Assembly: GCA_017454765.1 (NCBI GenBank)
Contig: JAFTCJ010000020.1
Coordinates: 50,323 to 114,322, forward strand
Origin: Erysipelotrichaceae bacterium
GTDB lineage: Bacteria > Bacillota_I > Bacilli_A > Erysipelotrichales > Erysipelotrichaceae
Length of the DNA stretch: 64,000 nucleotides
Direction of reading: 5' to 3'
In this document: positions 7,935 through 15,510 of the stretch, in pieces
Numbering within the stretch: position 1 is the first letter of the stretch
Layout: every line of letters begins with the position of its first letter
Notes under the pieces: model-generated
Seen by the model: only the letters and a program-made list of their open reading frames with translations
Told to the model about the DNA's origin: nothing
Databases searched by the model: none
Translations under genes and position numbers: made by a program

Positions 7935-9353
7935 ATGATAGATAAACAGACAACGATCATCTGTACACTGGGTCCGGCTTCGGACTCATATGAGACGATC
8001 CTGAAGATGGCGAATGCCGGCATGAATATCGTGAGACTGAATTTCTCTCACGGTACCCATGAGGAGCATCTGGCCAGGATCAATACAGTGAGAAAAGTGG
8101 AAAAAGAAAACGGTGTCAACCTGGGCATCATGCTGGACACAAAGGGTCCGGAGATCAGGCTGGGCACATTCAAGAACGACAGCGAGAATTACCAGAAGGG
8201 TGAGATCGTCACCATTCAGAAGGAAGATATCGAAGGAACGCATGATCGTTTCACGATCCAGTGCAAGGAACTGTTCAACGACATCAAGAAGGATGACTAC
8301 ATCCTGGTCAACGACGGCAAGCAGAAGCTGACGATCTTAGAGAATGACGGCAACGAGATCAAGGCCAGAGTGGAAGTCAACGGTCCGCTGGCTTCCAGAA
8401 AGGGCTGCAATGTCCCGGGCGTCAAACTGTCGATGCCTTTCGTTTCCCTGAAAGATGATGAGGATATCCGTTTCGGATGCAACAACGATGTCGATTTCAT
8501 CGCCGCTTCTTTCGTCAGAAGAGCGGAAGATGTCATGAAGATCCGCAAGATCATCACCGAGATGGGCAAGCCGAAGATCCAGATCATCGCCAAGATCGAA
8601 AACCAGGAAGGTTTCGACAATCTGGAAGAGATCCTGGATGCGGCCGACGGTGTCATGGTCGCCAGAGGCGATCTGGGTGTCGAGATCGATACGGCTTTCG
8701 TTCCGATCTACCAGAAGAAGATCATCGAAGTCGCCAACAAGAAGGGCAAGGCCGTCATCACGGCAACGCATATGCTGGACTCGATGACCAGCAATCCCAG
8801 ATGTACCAGAGCCGAAGCGGCCGATGTTTCCAACGCCGTACTGGACGGTTCCGATGCGGTAATGCTTTCGGCAGAGACAGCTGCCGGTGAATATCCGGTG
8901 GAAGCCGTCGAGACGATGGCCAGGATCGCCGAAGCAAGCGAGAAGATCATTCCTTACAGAGAGCGTCTGGAACATGCCAAGATGACCAACAACAAGACCA
9001 TTCAGGATGCGATCGGTATCGCGATCTCCGATGCGACGCTGACGCTGGATATCGCAGCGATCGTCGTATTCACCCAGGGCGGCACGACAGCCAGAAGGAT
9101 CTCCAAATACCGTCCGCCGGTTCCTATCTTTGCGGTCACTTTCACCAAGTCGACGCAGGGCAAGCTGGAACTTTACTGGGGCGTCAAGCCGATCTTCTCC
9201 TATGTGCAGAATAACATGACCAACGACGACGAACTGGCTTCCAGTGTCGTCAAGTCCTACGGCATCCAGCCGGGTTCGCAGATCATCCTGTCAGCCGGTT
9301 ATCCGACAGGAGAGGGTTCTGCCAACTTCATGAAGATCATCACGGTCAAGTAG
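7935..9353 (+). CDS. pyk: Pyruvate kinase
   Basis: Converts phosphoenolpyruvate and ADP to pyruvate and ATP, the last step of glycolysis. Hallmarks: N-terminal TIICTLGPAS with RLNFSHG, the active-site lysine in IIAKIENQEG, the metal-binding region VARGDLGVEID, and MLDSMTSNPRCTRAE followed by SDAVMLSAETAAGEYP. Its 472 residues match the classic two-and-a-half-domain enzyme without the extra PEP-utilising domain found on some Bacillus enzymes. AAAGGAGAT precedes the ATG. It is co-oriented and closely spaced with the upstream membrane protein gene and the small downstream ORF. Confidence 0.97.
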   Translation: MIDKQTTIICTLGPASDSYETILKMANAGMNIVRLNFSHGTHEEHLARINTVRKVEKENGVNLGIMLDTKGPEIRLGTFKNDSENYQKGEIVTIQKEDIEGTHDRFTIQCKELFNDIKKDDYILVNDGKQKLTILENDGNEIKARVEVNGPLASRKGCNVPGVKLSMPFVSLKDDEDIRFGCNNDVDFIAASFVRRAEDVMKIRKIITEMGKPKIQIIAKIENQEGFDNLEEILDAADGVMVARGDLGVEIDTAFVPIYQKKIIEVANKKGKAVITATHMLDSMTSNPRCTRAEAADVSNAVLDGSDAVMLSAETAAGEYPVEAVETMARIAEASEKIIPYRERLEHAKMTNNKTIQDAIGIAISDATLTLDIAAIVVFTQGGTTARRISKYRPPVPIFAVTFTKSTQGKLELYWGVKPIFSYVQNNMTNDDELASSVVKSYGIQPGSQIILSAGYPTGEGSANFMKIITVK

Positions 9354-9689
9354 ATGAAGGCGTTTCTGTCGGACCACTTTGAACTGATCCTTGGTATCAT
9401 CGCCGTTTCTGTGTTTGCCTTTCAGGCTTTCAGGATATTGAAGAAGGCAAAGAAGATCGATGAGCAGGGGATCGTGACAGATGCAGTCGTATCCAGGATC
9501 GAGGAGATCTACGATCCGGATGCCGCTTCTTCCTCTTATGTGACTTATGTAGAGTACCGTGATGAGAATCATGAGCTGAGAGAAACACCGATGTCTCTTG
9601 ATGCGTATACGCAATATGCGGAAGGTACGAAAGTGAAGATCCGTTTCATTCCCGGCGATCATGAACTGGTGCGGATCGCAGACAAGTAA
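9354..9689 (+). CDS. Small membrane-anchored protein, DUF3592-like
   Basis: A 111-residue protein that begins directly after the pyk stop codon. One transmembrane helix (about residues 8-25) precedes a soluble beta-rich part with TDAVVSRIEEIYD and a Tyr-rich VTYVEYRDENHE strand, a pattern seen in DUF3592-type proteins. No catalytic motif is seen. The zero-gap junction implies translational coupling with pyruvate kinase. Function unknown. Confidence 0.6.
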   Translation: MKAFLSDHFELILGIIAVSVFAFQAFRILKKAKKIDEQGIVTDAVVSRIEEIYDPDAASSSYVTYVEYRDENHELRETPMSLDAYTQYAEGTKVKIRFIPGDHELVRIADK

Positions 9690-9692
9690 AAC

Positions 9693-9719
9693 AAAAGCAT
9701 TCCTGAGGGAATGCTTTTT
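9693..9719 (+). terminator. Terminator of the pyk operon (bidirectional)
   Basis: An 11-bp stem (9693-9703 with 9708-9718) with a TGAG loop is flanked by A and T tracts. It lies between convergent genes. Confidence 0.88.
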
Positions 9720-9740
9720 CATATCTGATTTTGACTGAGA

Positions 9741-11075
9741 TCAGTCATCCATGTCTTCGAAGGCTTCAAGACCTTTCTTGGCCTCGACCTTCTGGTCACC
9801 GTGTCTGACCTGTGTCATGGTCAGGAAAGAACACAGGACGAAGAAGGCGGCATAGATGAACAGAATCTTGTAGGAGATGACTCTCATCAAAGTGCCGGCC
9901 AGGATCGGGGTGACGATCTGGGCTGCCATGGAGGCAGTGTAGTAGTAGCCGGTGAACTTGCCGATATCGGAGCCCTTGCACATTTCGACCACCATCGGCA
10001 GTGAGTTGACATTGATCGCTGCCCAGGCCAGACCGACCAGAGCGAAGCTGATGAACATGATCGTATTGATGGAATCGAATACCGATGTCAGGACGAAGCC
10101 TGCCGCAAACATTGCCGACAAAAGAATGATGCCGGCCATGATCGTCTTCTTGCGTCCGATCTTGGAGGCGATGATGCCGATCGGGATGTAGGATACGATG
10201 GCTCCGGCTGTCGCTACCAGCAGACAGGTGCTCGCTCCGCCAAGTCCCTGTCCCATGACCACGGATACGTAGGTCGTGAACCAGGTCGTGACGGCGTTGT
10301 AGCCGATGAACCATAAGGCGATGGATGCCAGCAGGAAGCCTAAAGAGCGTTTGACTTCTTTGGGCAGTTTCTCATTGCCGGAACCGTCATCTTCAGCCAG
10401 GTTCCATTCGGGATGTTCTTCTTCCAGTTTTTTGTTGGCGGCTGTAAGCTTCGGTTCTTTGACAAAGAGATAAAGAAGGGCGACAGCTGTAAACATGATG
10501 GCGGATACGACGATGAACAGGATCTGGTAGTTGACGTGCTCAAGTCCCTTGATCTTGGAGTTGGGATAGAGAACGGCCGCGACGCCCAGATAGATGATGC
10601 CGCCGACAGCGCCCATCAGGTTGATGATGGCGTTGGCTTTGGAACGTAGAGGTTTGGGTGTGACATCCGGCATCAGGGCAACGGCCGGTGAACGGTAGGT
10701 GCCCATGGAGATCAGCAGCAGTCCCAGTACGATGACAAAGGCAATGACCTTGAAGCTGCTTGCCGCCTTGTAGTAGGAATTGTCCAGGATCGGCAGGATG
10801 TTCATCAGGATCAGAGCTGCCAGCGTTCCGAAAAGGATGAAGGGCATGCGCTTGCCGATCTTGGTCTCACATTTGTCGGAAAGGGATCCGAATAAAGGAA
10901 GCAAGAACAGGGCGAGCACATTGTCGGCTGCCATGATGGCACCGGAATAGGTCTCATTGAGATGGAAGGTATTGGTCAATATCAGCGGAATGACGTTGTC
11001 ATACATCTGCCAGAATGCGCAGATGGACAGAAATGCCAGTCCGACGAGCAGTGTGCGTCCGTAATTGAATTTCAT
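9741..11075 (-). CDS. MFS transporter of the GPH/SLC45-like type
   Basis: A 444-residue integral membrane transporter with about 12 predicted helices. The loop 2-3 motif GSLSDKCETKIGKRMPF is typical of sugar:cation symporters of the GPH and SLC45-like branch, and a second copy-like IASKIGRKK occurs in the C-terminal half. A charged loop near residues 210-240 separates the halves. The ATG at 11075 follows AGAGGAAAA. It is divergent from the FucI-like/cdd/udp operon and may take up a sugar or glycoside; the substrate cannot be read from sequence. Confidence 0.8.
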   Translation of the reverse strand: MKFNYGRTLLVGLAFLSICAFWQMYDNVIPLILTNTFHLNETYSGAIMAADNVLALFLLPLFGSLSDKCETKIGKRMPFILFGTLAALILMNILPILDNSYYKAASSFKVIAFVIVLGLLLISMGTYRSPAVALMPDVTPKPLRSKANAIINLMGAVGGIIYLGVAAVLYPNSKIKGLEHVNYQILFIVVSAIMFTAVALLYLFVKEPKLTAANKKLEEEHPEWNLAEDDGSGNEKLPKEVKRSLGFLLASIALWFIGYNAVTTWFTTYVSVVMGQGLGGASTCLLVATAGAIVSYIPIGIIASKIGRKKTIMAGIILLSAMFAAGFVLTSVFDSINTIMFISFALVGLAWAAINVNSLPMVVEMCKGSDIGKFTGYYYTASMAAQIVTPILAGTLMRVISYKILFIYAAFFVLCSFLTMTQVRHGDQKVEAKKGLEAFEDMDD

Positions 11076-11138
11076 ATCATTTTTCCTCTTTGATTCTATT
11101 TTAATATAAGACCTTTGTGTTTTGTACGGTCAGGGAAA

Positions 11139-11147
11139 TGTTAAAAT
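11139..11147 (+). promoter_or_regulatory. Extended -10 promoter of the FucI-like/cdd/udp operon
   Basis: TGTTAAAAT (11139-11147) matches the TGnTAAAAT form seen several times in this window. The first ATG is 24 nt downstream with an AGGAG site. Confidence 0.5.
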
Positions 11148-11170
11148 GAAATTAACAGGAGACTGATAAT

Positions 11171-12364
11171 ATGAAAATAGGTGTTTACTATGTTGTTTCA
11201 GCGACAGCAGCTGCGGCGATCGCCAATGACGGCAATTTCCCCTGGCTGAAAAAGCTGAGTGAACTGACAGGCTTTGATTTTGAAGTGACCGATGTCGAAC
11301 ATATCAATGACTATGACATGGTCGTTGATTTCATCGGCGGCGGCGGAACGGAAGGCATATTCCTGAAAGACATGGACAAGCTTCCGCAGCCTTATTTCCT
11401 GCTGACGACCGGAGCCAACAACTCCCTGGCCGCTTCGATGGAGATCCTTTCCTATCTGCGCCAGCATGAACTGCCCGGCGAGATCATTCACGGAACGGAT
11501 GACTTCGTAGCGCAAAGGCTGAAAGATCTGGCCCAGGTGTTCAAGACCAAGAAGAGACTTGACGGTTTCCGTATCGCCCGTGTCGGCAAGCCTTCCGACT
11601 GGCTGATCTCTTCCGATGTCGATGCCAGAGAATCCAAGGACTACAACAATATCGAGATCGTCGATGTCACGATGGAAGAATTCTTCGATGAGATCGCCAA
11701 GAAGACTTATGAAGACAATCAGTATACACAACTGATCAAATCCAAGGGCTATGACGAGAAAGAGATCAATGAGGCTTTGTGCATCTATGGTGCACTCAGA
11801 AGGATCGTCAACAGGTACGAACTTGACGGTGTGACCGTGAGATGTTTCGATCTGCTGGATACCGTTCATTCCACAGGCTGTGCCGCTCTGGCCATCCTGA
11901 ATGCGGAAGGCATCTATGCATCCTGTGAGGGCGATGTTCCGGCACTGATCTCTATGGCGGTACTGGGAGAGCTCAGCGGCAAGCCGGTCTTCATGGCCAA
12001 TCCGAGCCGTATCGATACCGACAGGAACGAGATCATTTTTGCGCACTGCACTCTTCCGATCAACATGCCTCAGAATTTTGAGATCATGACACACTTTGAA
12101 TCACAGCTGGGTGTCGCTTTCCGCGGCAAGCTGAAGGAAGGTCCGGTCACGGTCTTCAAGTGCGACGGTCTGATGAACGAGTATTTTGTCAGCAGAGCTG
12201 AACTGCTGAACAACTTATGCGAATTCAATCTGTGCCGTACCCAGATTCAGCTGAAGATGGATCGTCCGGTGACTTATTTCTTAAGAGAGTCGATCGGCAA
12301 CCACCATCTGATCATTGAAGGCGATTATACGCACATCGTCGATGAATTCTTCAAGTGGTTATAG
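11171..12364 (+). CDS. L-fucose/L-arabinose isomerase-like protein
   Basis: A 397-residue protein that resembles the FucI/AraA isomerase fold. The C-terminal part carries CEGDVPALISMAVLGELSG followed by FMANPSR and a long HCTLPINM beta segment, as in the L-fucose isomerase C-terminal-like domain. The N-terminal region (VVDFIGGGGTEG, TTGANNSLAASMEIL) matches the nucleotide-like Rossmann part of these enzymes. It is shorter than classical FucI (about 590). It starts an operon with cytidine deaminase and uridine phosphorylase, so a pentose or pentose-phosphate substrate released from nucleosides is possible, but this is inference. RBS AGGAG is clear. Confidence 0.65.
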   Translation: MKIGVYYVVSATAAAAIANDGNFPWLKKLSELTGFDFEVTDVEHINDYDMVVDFIGGGGTEGIFLKDMDKLPQPYFLLTTGANNSLAASMEILSYLRQHELPGEIIHGTDDFVAQRLKDLAQVFKTKKRLDGFRIARVGKPSDWLISSDVDARESKDYNNIEIVDVTMEEFFDEIAKKTYEDNQYTQLIKSKGYDEKEINEALCIYGALRRIVNRYELDGVTVRCFDLLDTVHSTGCAALAILNAEGIYASCEGDVPALISMAVLGELSGKPVFMANPSRIDTDRNEIIFAHCTLPINMPQNFEIMTHFESQLGVAFRGKLKEGPVTVFKCDGLMNEYFVSRAELLNNLCEFNLCRTQIQLKMDRPVTYFLRESIGNHHLIIEGDYTHIVDEFFKWL

Positions 12365-12368
12365 AGCT

Positions 12369-12803
12369 ATGACATACGAGGAACTGGTAAGACTGGCGTT
12401 TGAAGCCAGGGAAAAAGCATACGCACCGTATTCCAACTGGAAGGTCGGTGCTGCCCTGCTGACAAAGCAGGGAAAGGTCTATCTGGGCTGCAACATTGAA
12501 AACAGCGGTTTCACGGCGACTGTCTGCGCCGAGCGCTGTGCGTTCTTTAAGGCGATATCAGAAGGAGAATATGACTTCGACAAAATCGCGATCGTCGGCG
12601 GCGATGCGCAAGAGGGTTCAAAGGGCTACTGCACACCATGCGGCGTCTGCCGTCAGGTGATGTCCGAATTCTGCAGTCCGGATGAGTTTAAGGTCATCTG
12701 CGGTAAATCAGAAACGGAATACAAGGTATTCACACTGAGACAGATGATCCCGGAATGTAACTTCGTCGTAGAGAATGACGGCTACGGCTTCAAGGGGAAC
12801 TGA
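12369..12803 (+). CDS. cdd: Cytidine deaminase
   Basis: Hydrolytically deaminates cytidine and deoxycytidine to uridine and deoxyuridine, using zinc. The zinc and proton-shuttle motifs are CAERCAFF (Cys plus catalytic Glu) and PCGVCRQVM (two Cys). The early YAPYSNWKVGAAL strand is diagnostic. The ATG at 12369 is preferred because it begins with MTYEELVRLA and gives 144 residues, the normal size for the tetrameric enzyme; a longer frame from 12315 would run into the preceding gene. It lies 4 bp after that gene and 1 bp before udp, so uridine made here feeds the next enzyme. Confidence 0.95.
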   Translation: MTYEELVRLAFEAREKAYAPYSNWKVGAALLTKQGKVYLGCNIENSGFTATVCAERCAFFKAISEGEYDFDKIAIVGGDAQEGSKGYCTPCGVCRQVMSEFCSPDEFKVICGKSETEYKVFTLRQMIPECNFVVENDGYGFKGN

Positions 12804-12804
12804 T

Positions 12805-13551
12805 ATGACAAGACATGTATTCGACAAGGAAGCGGAGCTTCAGTATCATACACAGATCAGACCCGGTGATGTGGGAAAATATGTCCTGCTGCCGGGAGAT
12901 CCTTTCCGTACGGATCTGATCGCCACTTATTTCGACGATGCGAAACTGATCGCCCATAACCGGGAACACAAGACCTGGACCGGCTATCTGGATGGCGTGA
13001 AAGTTTCCGTCACTTCCACCGGTATGGGCTGTCCTTCCACAGCCATCGCCCTGGAAGAGCTGATCAAGTGCGGAGCGGATACTTTCATCCGTGTCGGTAC
13101 GGCCGGAAGAGTCTGTGATGAATCCTATGACGAGAGCCTGGACGGCGTCATCAACAACGCGGCCGTCAGAGACGAAGGGACTACGATCCACTACATCCCG
13201 ATCGAGTATCCGGCGGTTGCGGACAGACATGTCACAAAAGCGCTGGCGGATGCGGCTGAAAAGCTCGGCTACAATTTCCTGGAAGGCATCACCCAGTCCA
13301 AGGATTCTTTCTACGGTCAGCATTCTCCGGAAACGATGCCGGCGGAAGCGAGACTGAAAGAGCGCTGGGAAGCCTGGAGAAGAGGCCATGTCGTCTCATC
13401 GGAAATGGAATGTGCTGCCCTGTTTGTCATCTCTTCGATCAGAAGATGCAGAGCCGGTGCCATCATGGCTTTTACCGAGATGGAGAAATCGGTGGAAGTT
13501 GCCTGTGAGGCGATCAGGACCCTGATCAGGGAAGACAGTCAGAAACAGTAA
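12805..13551 (+). CDS. udp: Uridine phosphorylase
   Basis: Phosphorolysis of uridine to uracil and ribose-1-phosphate. NP-I family features: LLPGDPFRTDLIA (phosphate Arg), NREHKTWTG (second Arg), STGMGCPSTAIALEEL, IRVGTAGRV (third Arg), and the nucleoside-binding SSEMECAALF. Its 248 residues match Udp. The ATG at 12805 is just after the cdd stop, and a longer in-frame start at 12775 would overlap cdd by 29 bp. The glutamine and arginine that bind uracil in E. coli Udp seem to be represented by the SKDSFYGQHSPE region. Completes a cytidine to uracil route with cdd. Confidence 0.92.
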   Translation: MTRHVFDKEAELQYHTQIRPGDVGKYVLLPGDPFRTDLIATYFDDAKLIAHNREHKTWTGYLDGVKVSVTSTGMGCPSTAIALEELIKCGADTFIRVGTAGRVCDESYDESLDGVINNAAVRDEGTTIHYIPIEYPAVADRHVTKALADAAEKLGYNFLEGITQSKDSFYGQHSPETMPAEARLKERWEAWRRGHVVSSEMECAALFVISSIRRCRAGAIMAFTEMEKSVEVACEAIRTLIREDSQKQ

Positions 13552-13569
13552 ACATTAAGGAGAAATAAA

Positions 13570-13601
13570 AAAACGCATCAGCTTTCGGGCTGATGCGTTT
13601 T
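13570..13601. terminator. Bidirectional terminator between udp and the nucleoside hydrolase
   Basis: A 12-bp perfect stem (13571-13582 with 13589-13600) with a 6-nt loop and flanking A/T runs sits between convergent genes. Confidence 0.9.
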
Positions 13602-13603
13602 CA

Positions 13604-14593
13604 TTAATGGAAGTTTCTTAATTCATGTAACAGGATCTTCCGGATCTTTTCAGGATCGACGTGGTAGATCACTTCTGTTTTGGAGTTATTGTCAAACATG
13701 CCTCTGCGGTCGATGACGAGCTGTCCGTCAGCCATGCCTCCGGAGATGTCGACTCTGGCAATATCTTTGCGTTTTTCAATGATGACACTTTCATCGATCA
13801 GCGGAGCGACAGCGACATAGTCGTAGATGCAGCAGGAATCGATGTCGGTATTGAAGAGGATATTGCAGCGGTCGATATAGCCTTTCAGTTCCTCGGCCAG
13901 GAATGCGGACACTTCGTTATTGCACGCCTTGATATCTCTGAGATCTTCCTGATCGTAGGTGGCGCCTTCCTCACAGGGTTCGATCGGACAGATCAGGCAT
14001 TCTGCACCGGATGTCAGGACGATCTCCGCTGCTTCGGGGTCATCATAGAAGTTGGCCTCGGCCAGAGGTGTGCGATTGCCGATATAGAGACCTCCGCCCA
14101 TGATGTAGATCGTGCCGATATGATCGACGATCTTCGGTTCCAGCCGCAGGGCCATACCGATATTGGTGAGCGGTCCGACAGCACAGATGTCGATCTTTTC
14201 CTCTGATTTCATCAGTGTTTCAATCAGATAGGCGCAGGCGTGTTTCTCTTCTGCCTTTCTTTCAGGAAGCGGCAGATCGAAGTTTTTTTCATGGATCAGG
14301 ATCTCTTTTCCGTCGATCTCCATATGGATGCGTTCCATCAGGGTGTTGTAGTCTCGGCCTTTCAGCAGATCCCTGACCATCGGTTTGCTGCAGCCCTGGT
14401 ATACAGGGATGTCTTTCCTGCATAAAGCACTTACTTTCAGAGCGTTTGTTACGACATCTTCGACCGGGATATTGCCTTTGACACATGTGATCGCGATCAC
14501 ATCTATGTCTTCATTCAATAAAAGAGCGATCAGGGCAACGGCATCATCACAGCCGACATCGCAGTCAAATATCACTTTATTCTTCTTCATCAT
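13604..14593 (-). CDS. Nucleoside hydrolase (IunH/Rih family)
   Basis: Cleaves N-ribosyl nucleosides to base and ribose. The calcium-binding N-terminal cluster appears as FDCDVGCDDAVAL, a slight variant of DxDPGxDD, and later segments YIMGGGL and LAEANFYDDPEAAEIVL match the family. Its 329 residues are slightly longer than typical (about 310-320). The start MMKK follows GAGGT. It is monocistronic, convergent with udp and divergent from the purine operon. Substrate preference (inosine, uridine or other) cannot be judged. A second family member lies at 45391-46359. Confidence 0.9.
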   Translation of the reverse strand: MMKKNKVIFDCDVGCDDAVALIALLLNEDIDVIAITCVKGNIPVEDVVTNALKVSALCRKDIPVYQGCSKPMVRDLLKGRDYNTLMERIHMEIDGKEILIHEKNFDLPLPERKAEEKHACAYLIETLMKSEEKIDICAVGPLTNIGMALRLEPKIVDHIGTIYIMGGGLYIGNRTPLAEANFYDDPEAAEIVLTSGAECLICPIEPCEEGATYDQEDLRDIKACNNEVSAFLAEELKGYIDRCNILFNTDIDSCCIYDYVAVAPLIDESVIIEKRKDIARVDISGGMADGQLVIDRRGMFDNNSKTEVIYHVDPEKIRKILLHELRNFH

Positions 14594-14624
14594 TCTTACC
14601 TCAGATTCAGTATAACAGATTTTA

Positions 14625-14652
14625 TTGACGGGACTTTGAATCGTGATAAAAT
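14625..14652 (+). promoter_or_regulatory. Strong promoter of the purine-nucleoside operon
   Basis: TTGACG (14625-14630) and TAAAAT (14647-14652) are spaced by 16 bp, with a TGA extension immediately upstream of the -10 hexamer. Predicted transcription start is near 14659, about 100 nt before the first start codon. Confidence 0.75.
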
Positions 14653-14659
14653 GAAACTG

Positions 14660-14747
14660 TAAAGTTGCTTCTGTAGAAGTACAAGAGTGGATTCATTCCA
14701 TATCAACGAAGTTAGTTGGCCGGCTTTCATAAGTCGGCTTATTTTCT
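14660..14747 (+). promoter_or_regulatory. Structured leader RNA with terminator (riboswitch-like attenuator candidate)
   Basis: After the promoter, the RNA can fold as follows: GTTG (14664-14667) with CAAC (14704-14707); hairpin CTTC-TGTA-GAAG (14668-14679); hairpin GTGGA/TCCAT (14687-14691 with 14697-14701). An 8-bp terminator stem (14719-14726 with 14731-14738) and TTATTTTCT follow. CAAC can alternatively pair with GTTG at 14715-14718 beside the terminator. It does not match the purine riboswitch consensus I know. The pairing is read by eye only. Confidence 0.5.
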
Positions 14748-14759
14748 CTGAGGAGCTCT

Positions 14760-15506
14760 ATGAAAGATCAATTCAAAGTGACATTGTGCTGTCCTGTTCC
14801 GCGTGATGGTTTCGGAAAAAGCGAACGGCGCTGTGAAGATGAAATCGTTCAGATGGAACATTATCTGAAGCAGGCAAACGGTGACATCGTCGTCTTTCCG
14901 GAAGGATACCTGCAGTCACAGAGACTGGATGAAGCCTGCCTGCTGGCAAAGAAATATCAGAAGTGGATCATTGCCGGAAGCGAGGATCAGGGGGAAGAGA
15001 AAAGTCTCTACACCCATGTGATCGATCCTGATAACGGTGTGATCCATTCCCACTGCAAGAGTGCACTTACACAGGGTGACCGGGACAACAGAGCAAAACT
15101 GGGCATGGAGATCAAGGCCTTTGATTCGCCTTTTGGGAAGATGGGCATCGTCTTGTGTTATGAGATCCATTTCCCGGAGGTGGCCAGGATCGAGTGTCTT
15201 CAGGGTGCGAGGATTCTGTTCAATACGATCGGTACCGGCATGTGGCACAGACAGCAGTTTGACGAGTGGACGACCATTGCCAGGGCAAGGGCGATCGAGA
15301 ACCGCTGTTTTGTCGTGGGCTGCACCCATTACTGCGATCCGATCCCGATGGTCTTTGCCTATGATCCCCACGGAAGAGAGCTGTTGTTGCTGAGGAATCA
15401 TGAGGGGATCGGTGAAGCCGATATCGATATGGATCTGATCGATGAGAGAGATTTTCTGCGGGACAGGAATCCCGCTGCTTATACGGATATCTGCAAAGGA
15501 GAATAG
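14760..15506 (+). CDS. Carbon-nitrogen hydrolase (nitrilase superfamily)
   Basis: A 248-residue amidase-type enzyme. The Glu-Lys-Cys triad is visible: Glu in VVFPEGYL (about residue 45), Lys in HCKSALTQGD (about 100), and Cys in IVLCYEIHFPEVARI (about 132). Such enzymes hydrolyse linear amides or carbamoyl compounds. It is the first gene after the leader RNA and 4 bp upstream of the amidohydrolase, in an operon with three nucleoside phosphorylases, which suggests a role in breakdown of a nucleobase-derived amide. This is inference from context. RBS GAGGAG is present. Confidence 0.85.
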   Translation: MKDQFKVTLCCPVPRDGFGKSERRCEDEIVQMEHYLKQANGDIVVFPEGYLQSQRLDEACLLAKKYQKWIIAGSEDQGEEKSLYTHVIDPDNGVIHSHCKSALTQGDRDNRAKLGMEIKAFDSPFGKMGIVLCYEIHFPEVARIECLQGARILFNTIGTGMWHRQQFDEWTTIARARAIENRCFVVGCTHYCDPIPMVFAYDPHGRELLLLRNHEGIGEADIDMDLIDERDFLRDRNPAAYTDICKGE

Positions 15507-15510
15507 TTTT

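Noticed and set aside
8337..8975. A 212-codon minus-strand frame opposite pyk
   Set aside because: Shadow of pyruvate kinase; composition is low-quality (His- and Asp-rich).
11198..12094. A 298-codon minus-strand frame opposite the FucI-like gene
   Set aside because: Antisense to a gene with clear family motifs, no ribosome binding site and no protein-like pattern.
14660..14747. Known purine (guanine/adenine) riboswitch
   Set aside because: The 7-nt kissing loops and conserved junction are absent; the loops here are 4 and 5 nt.
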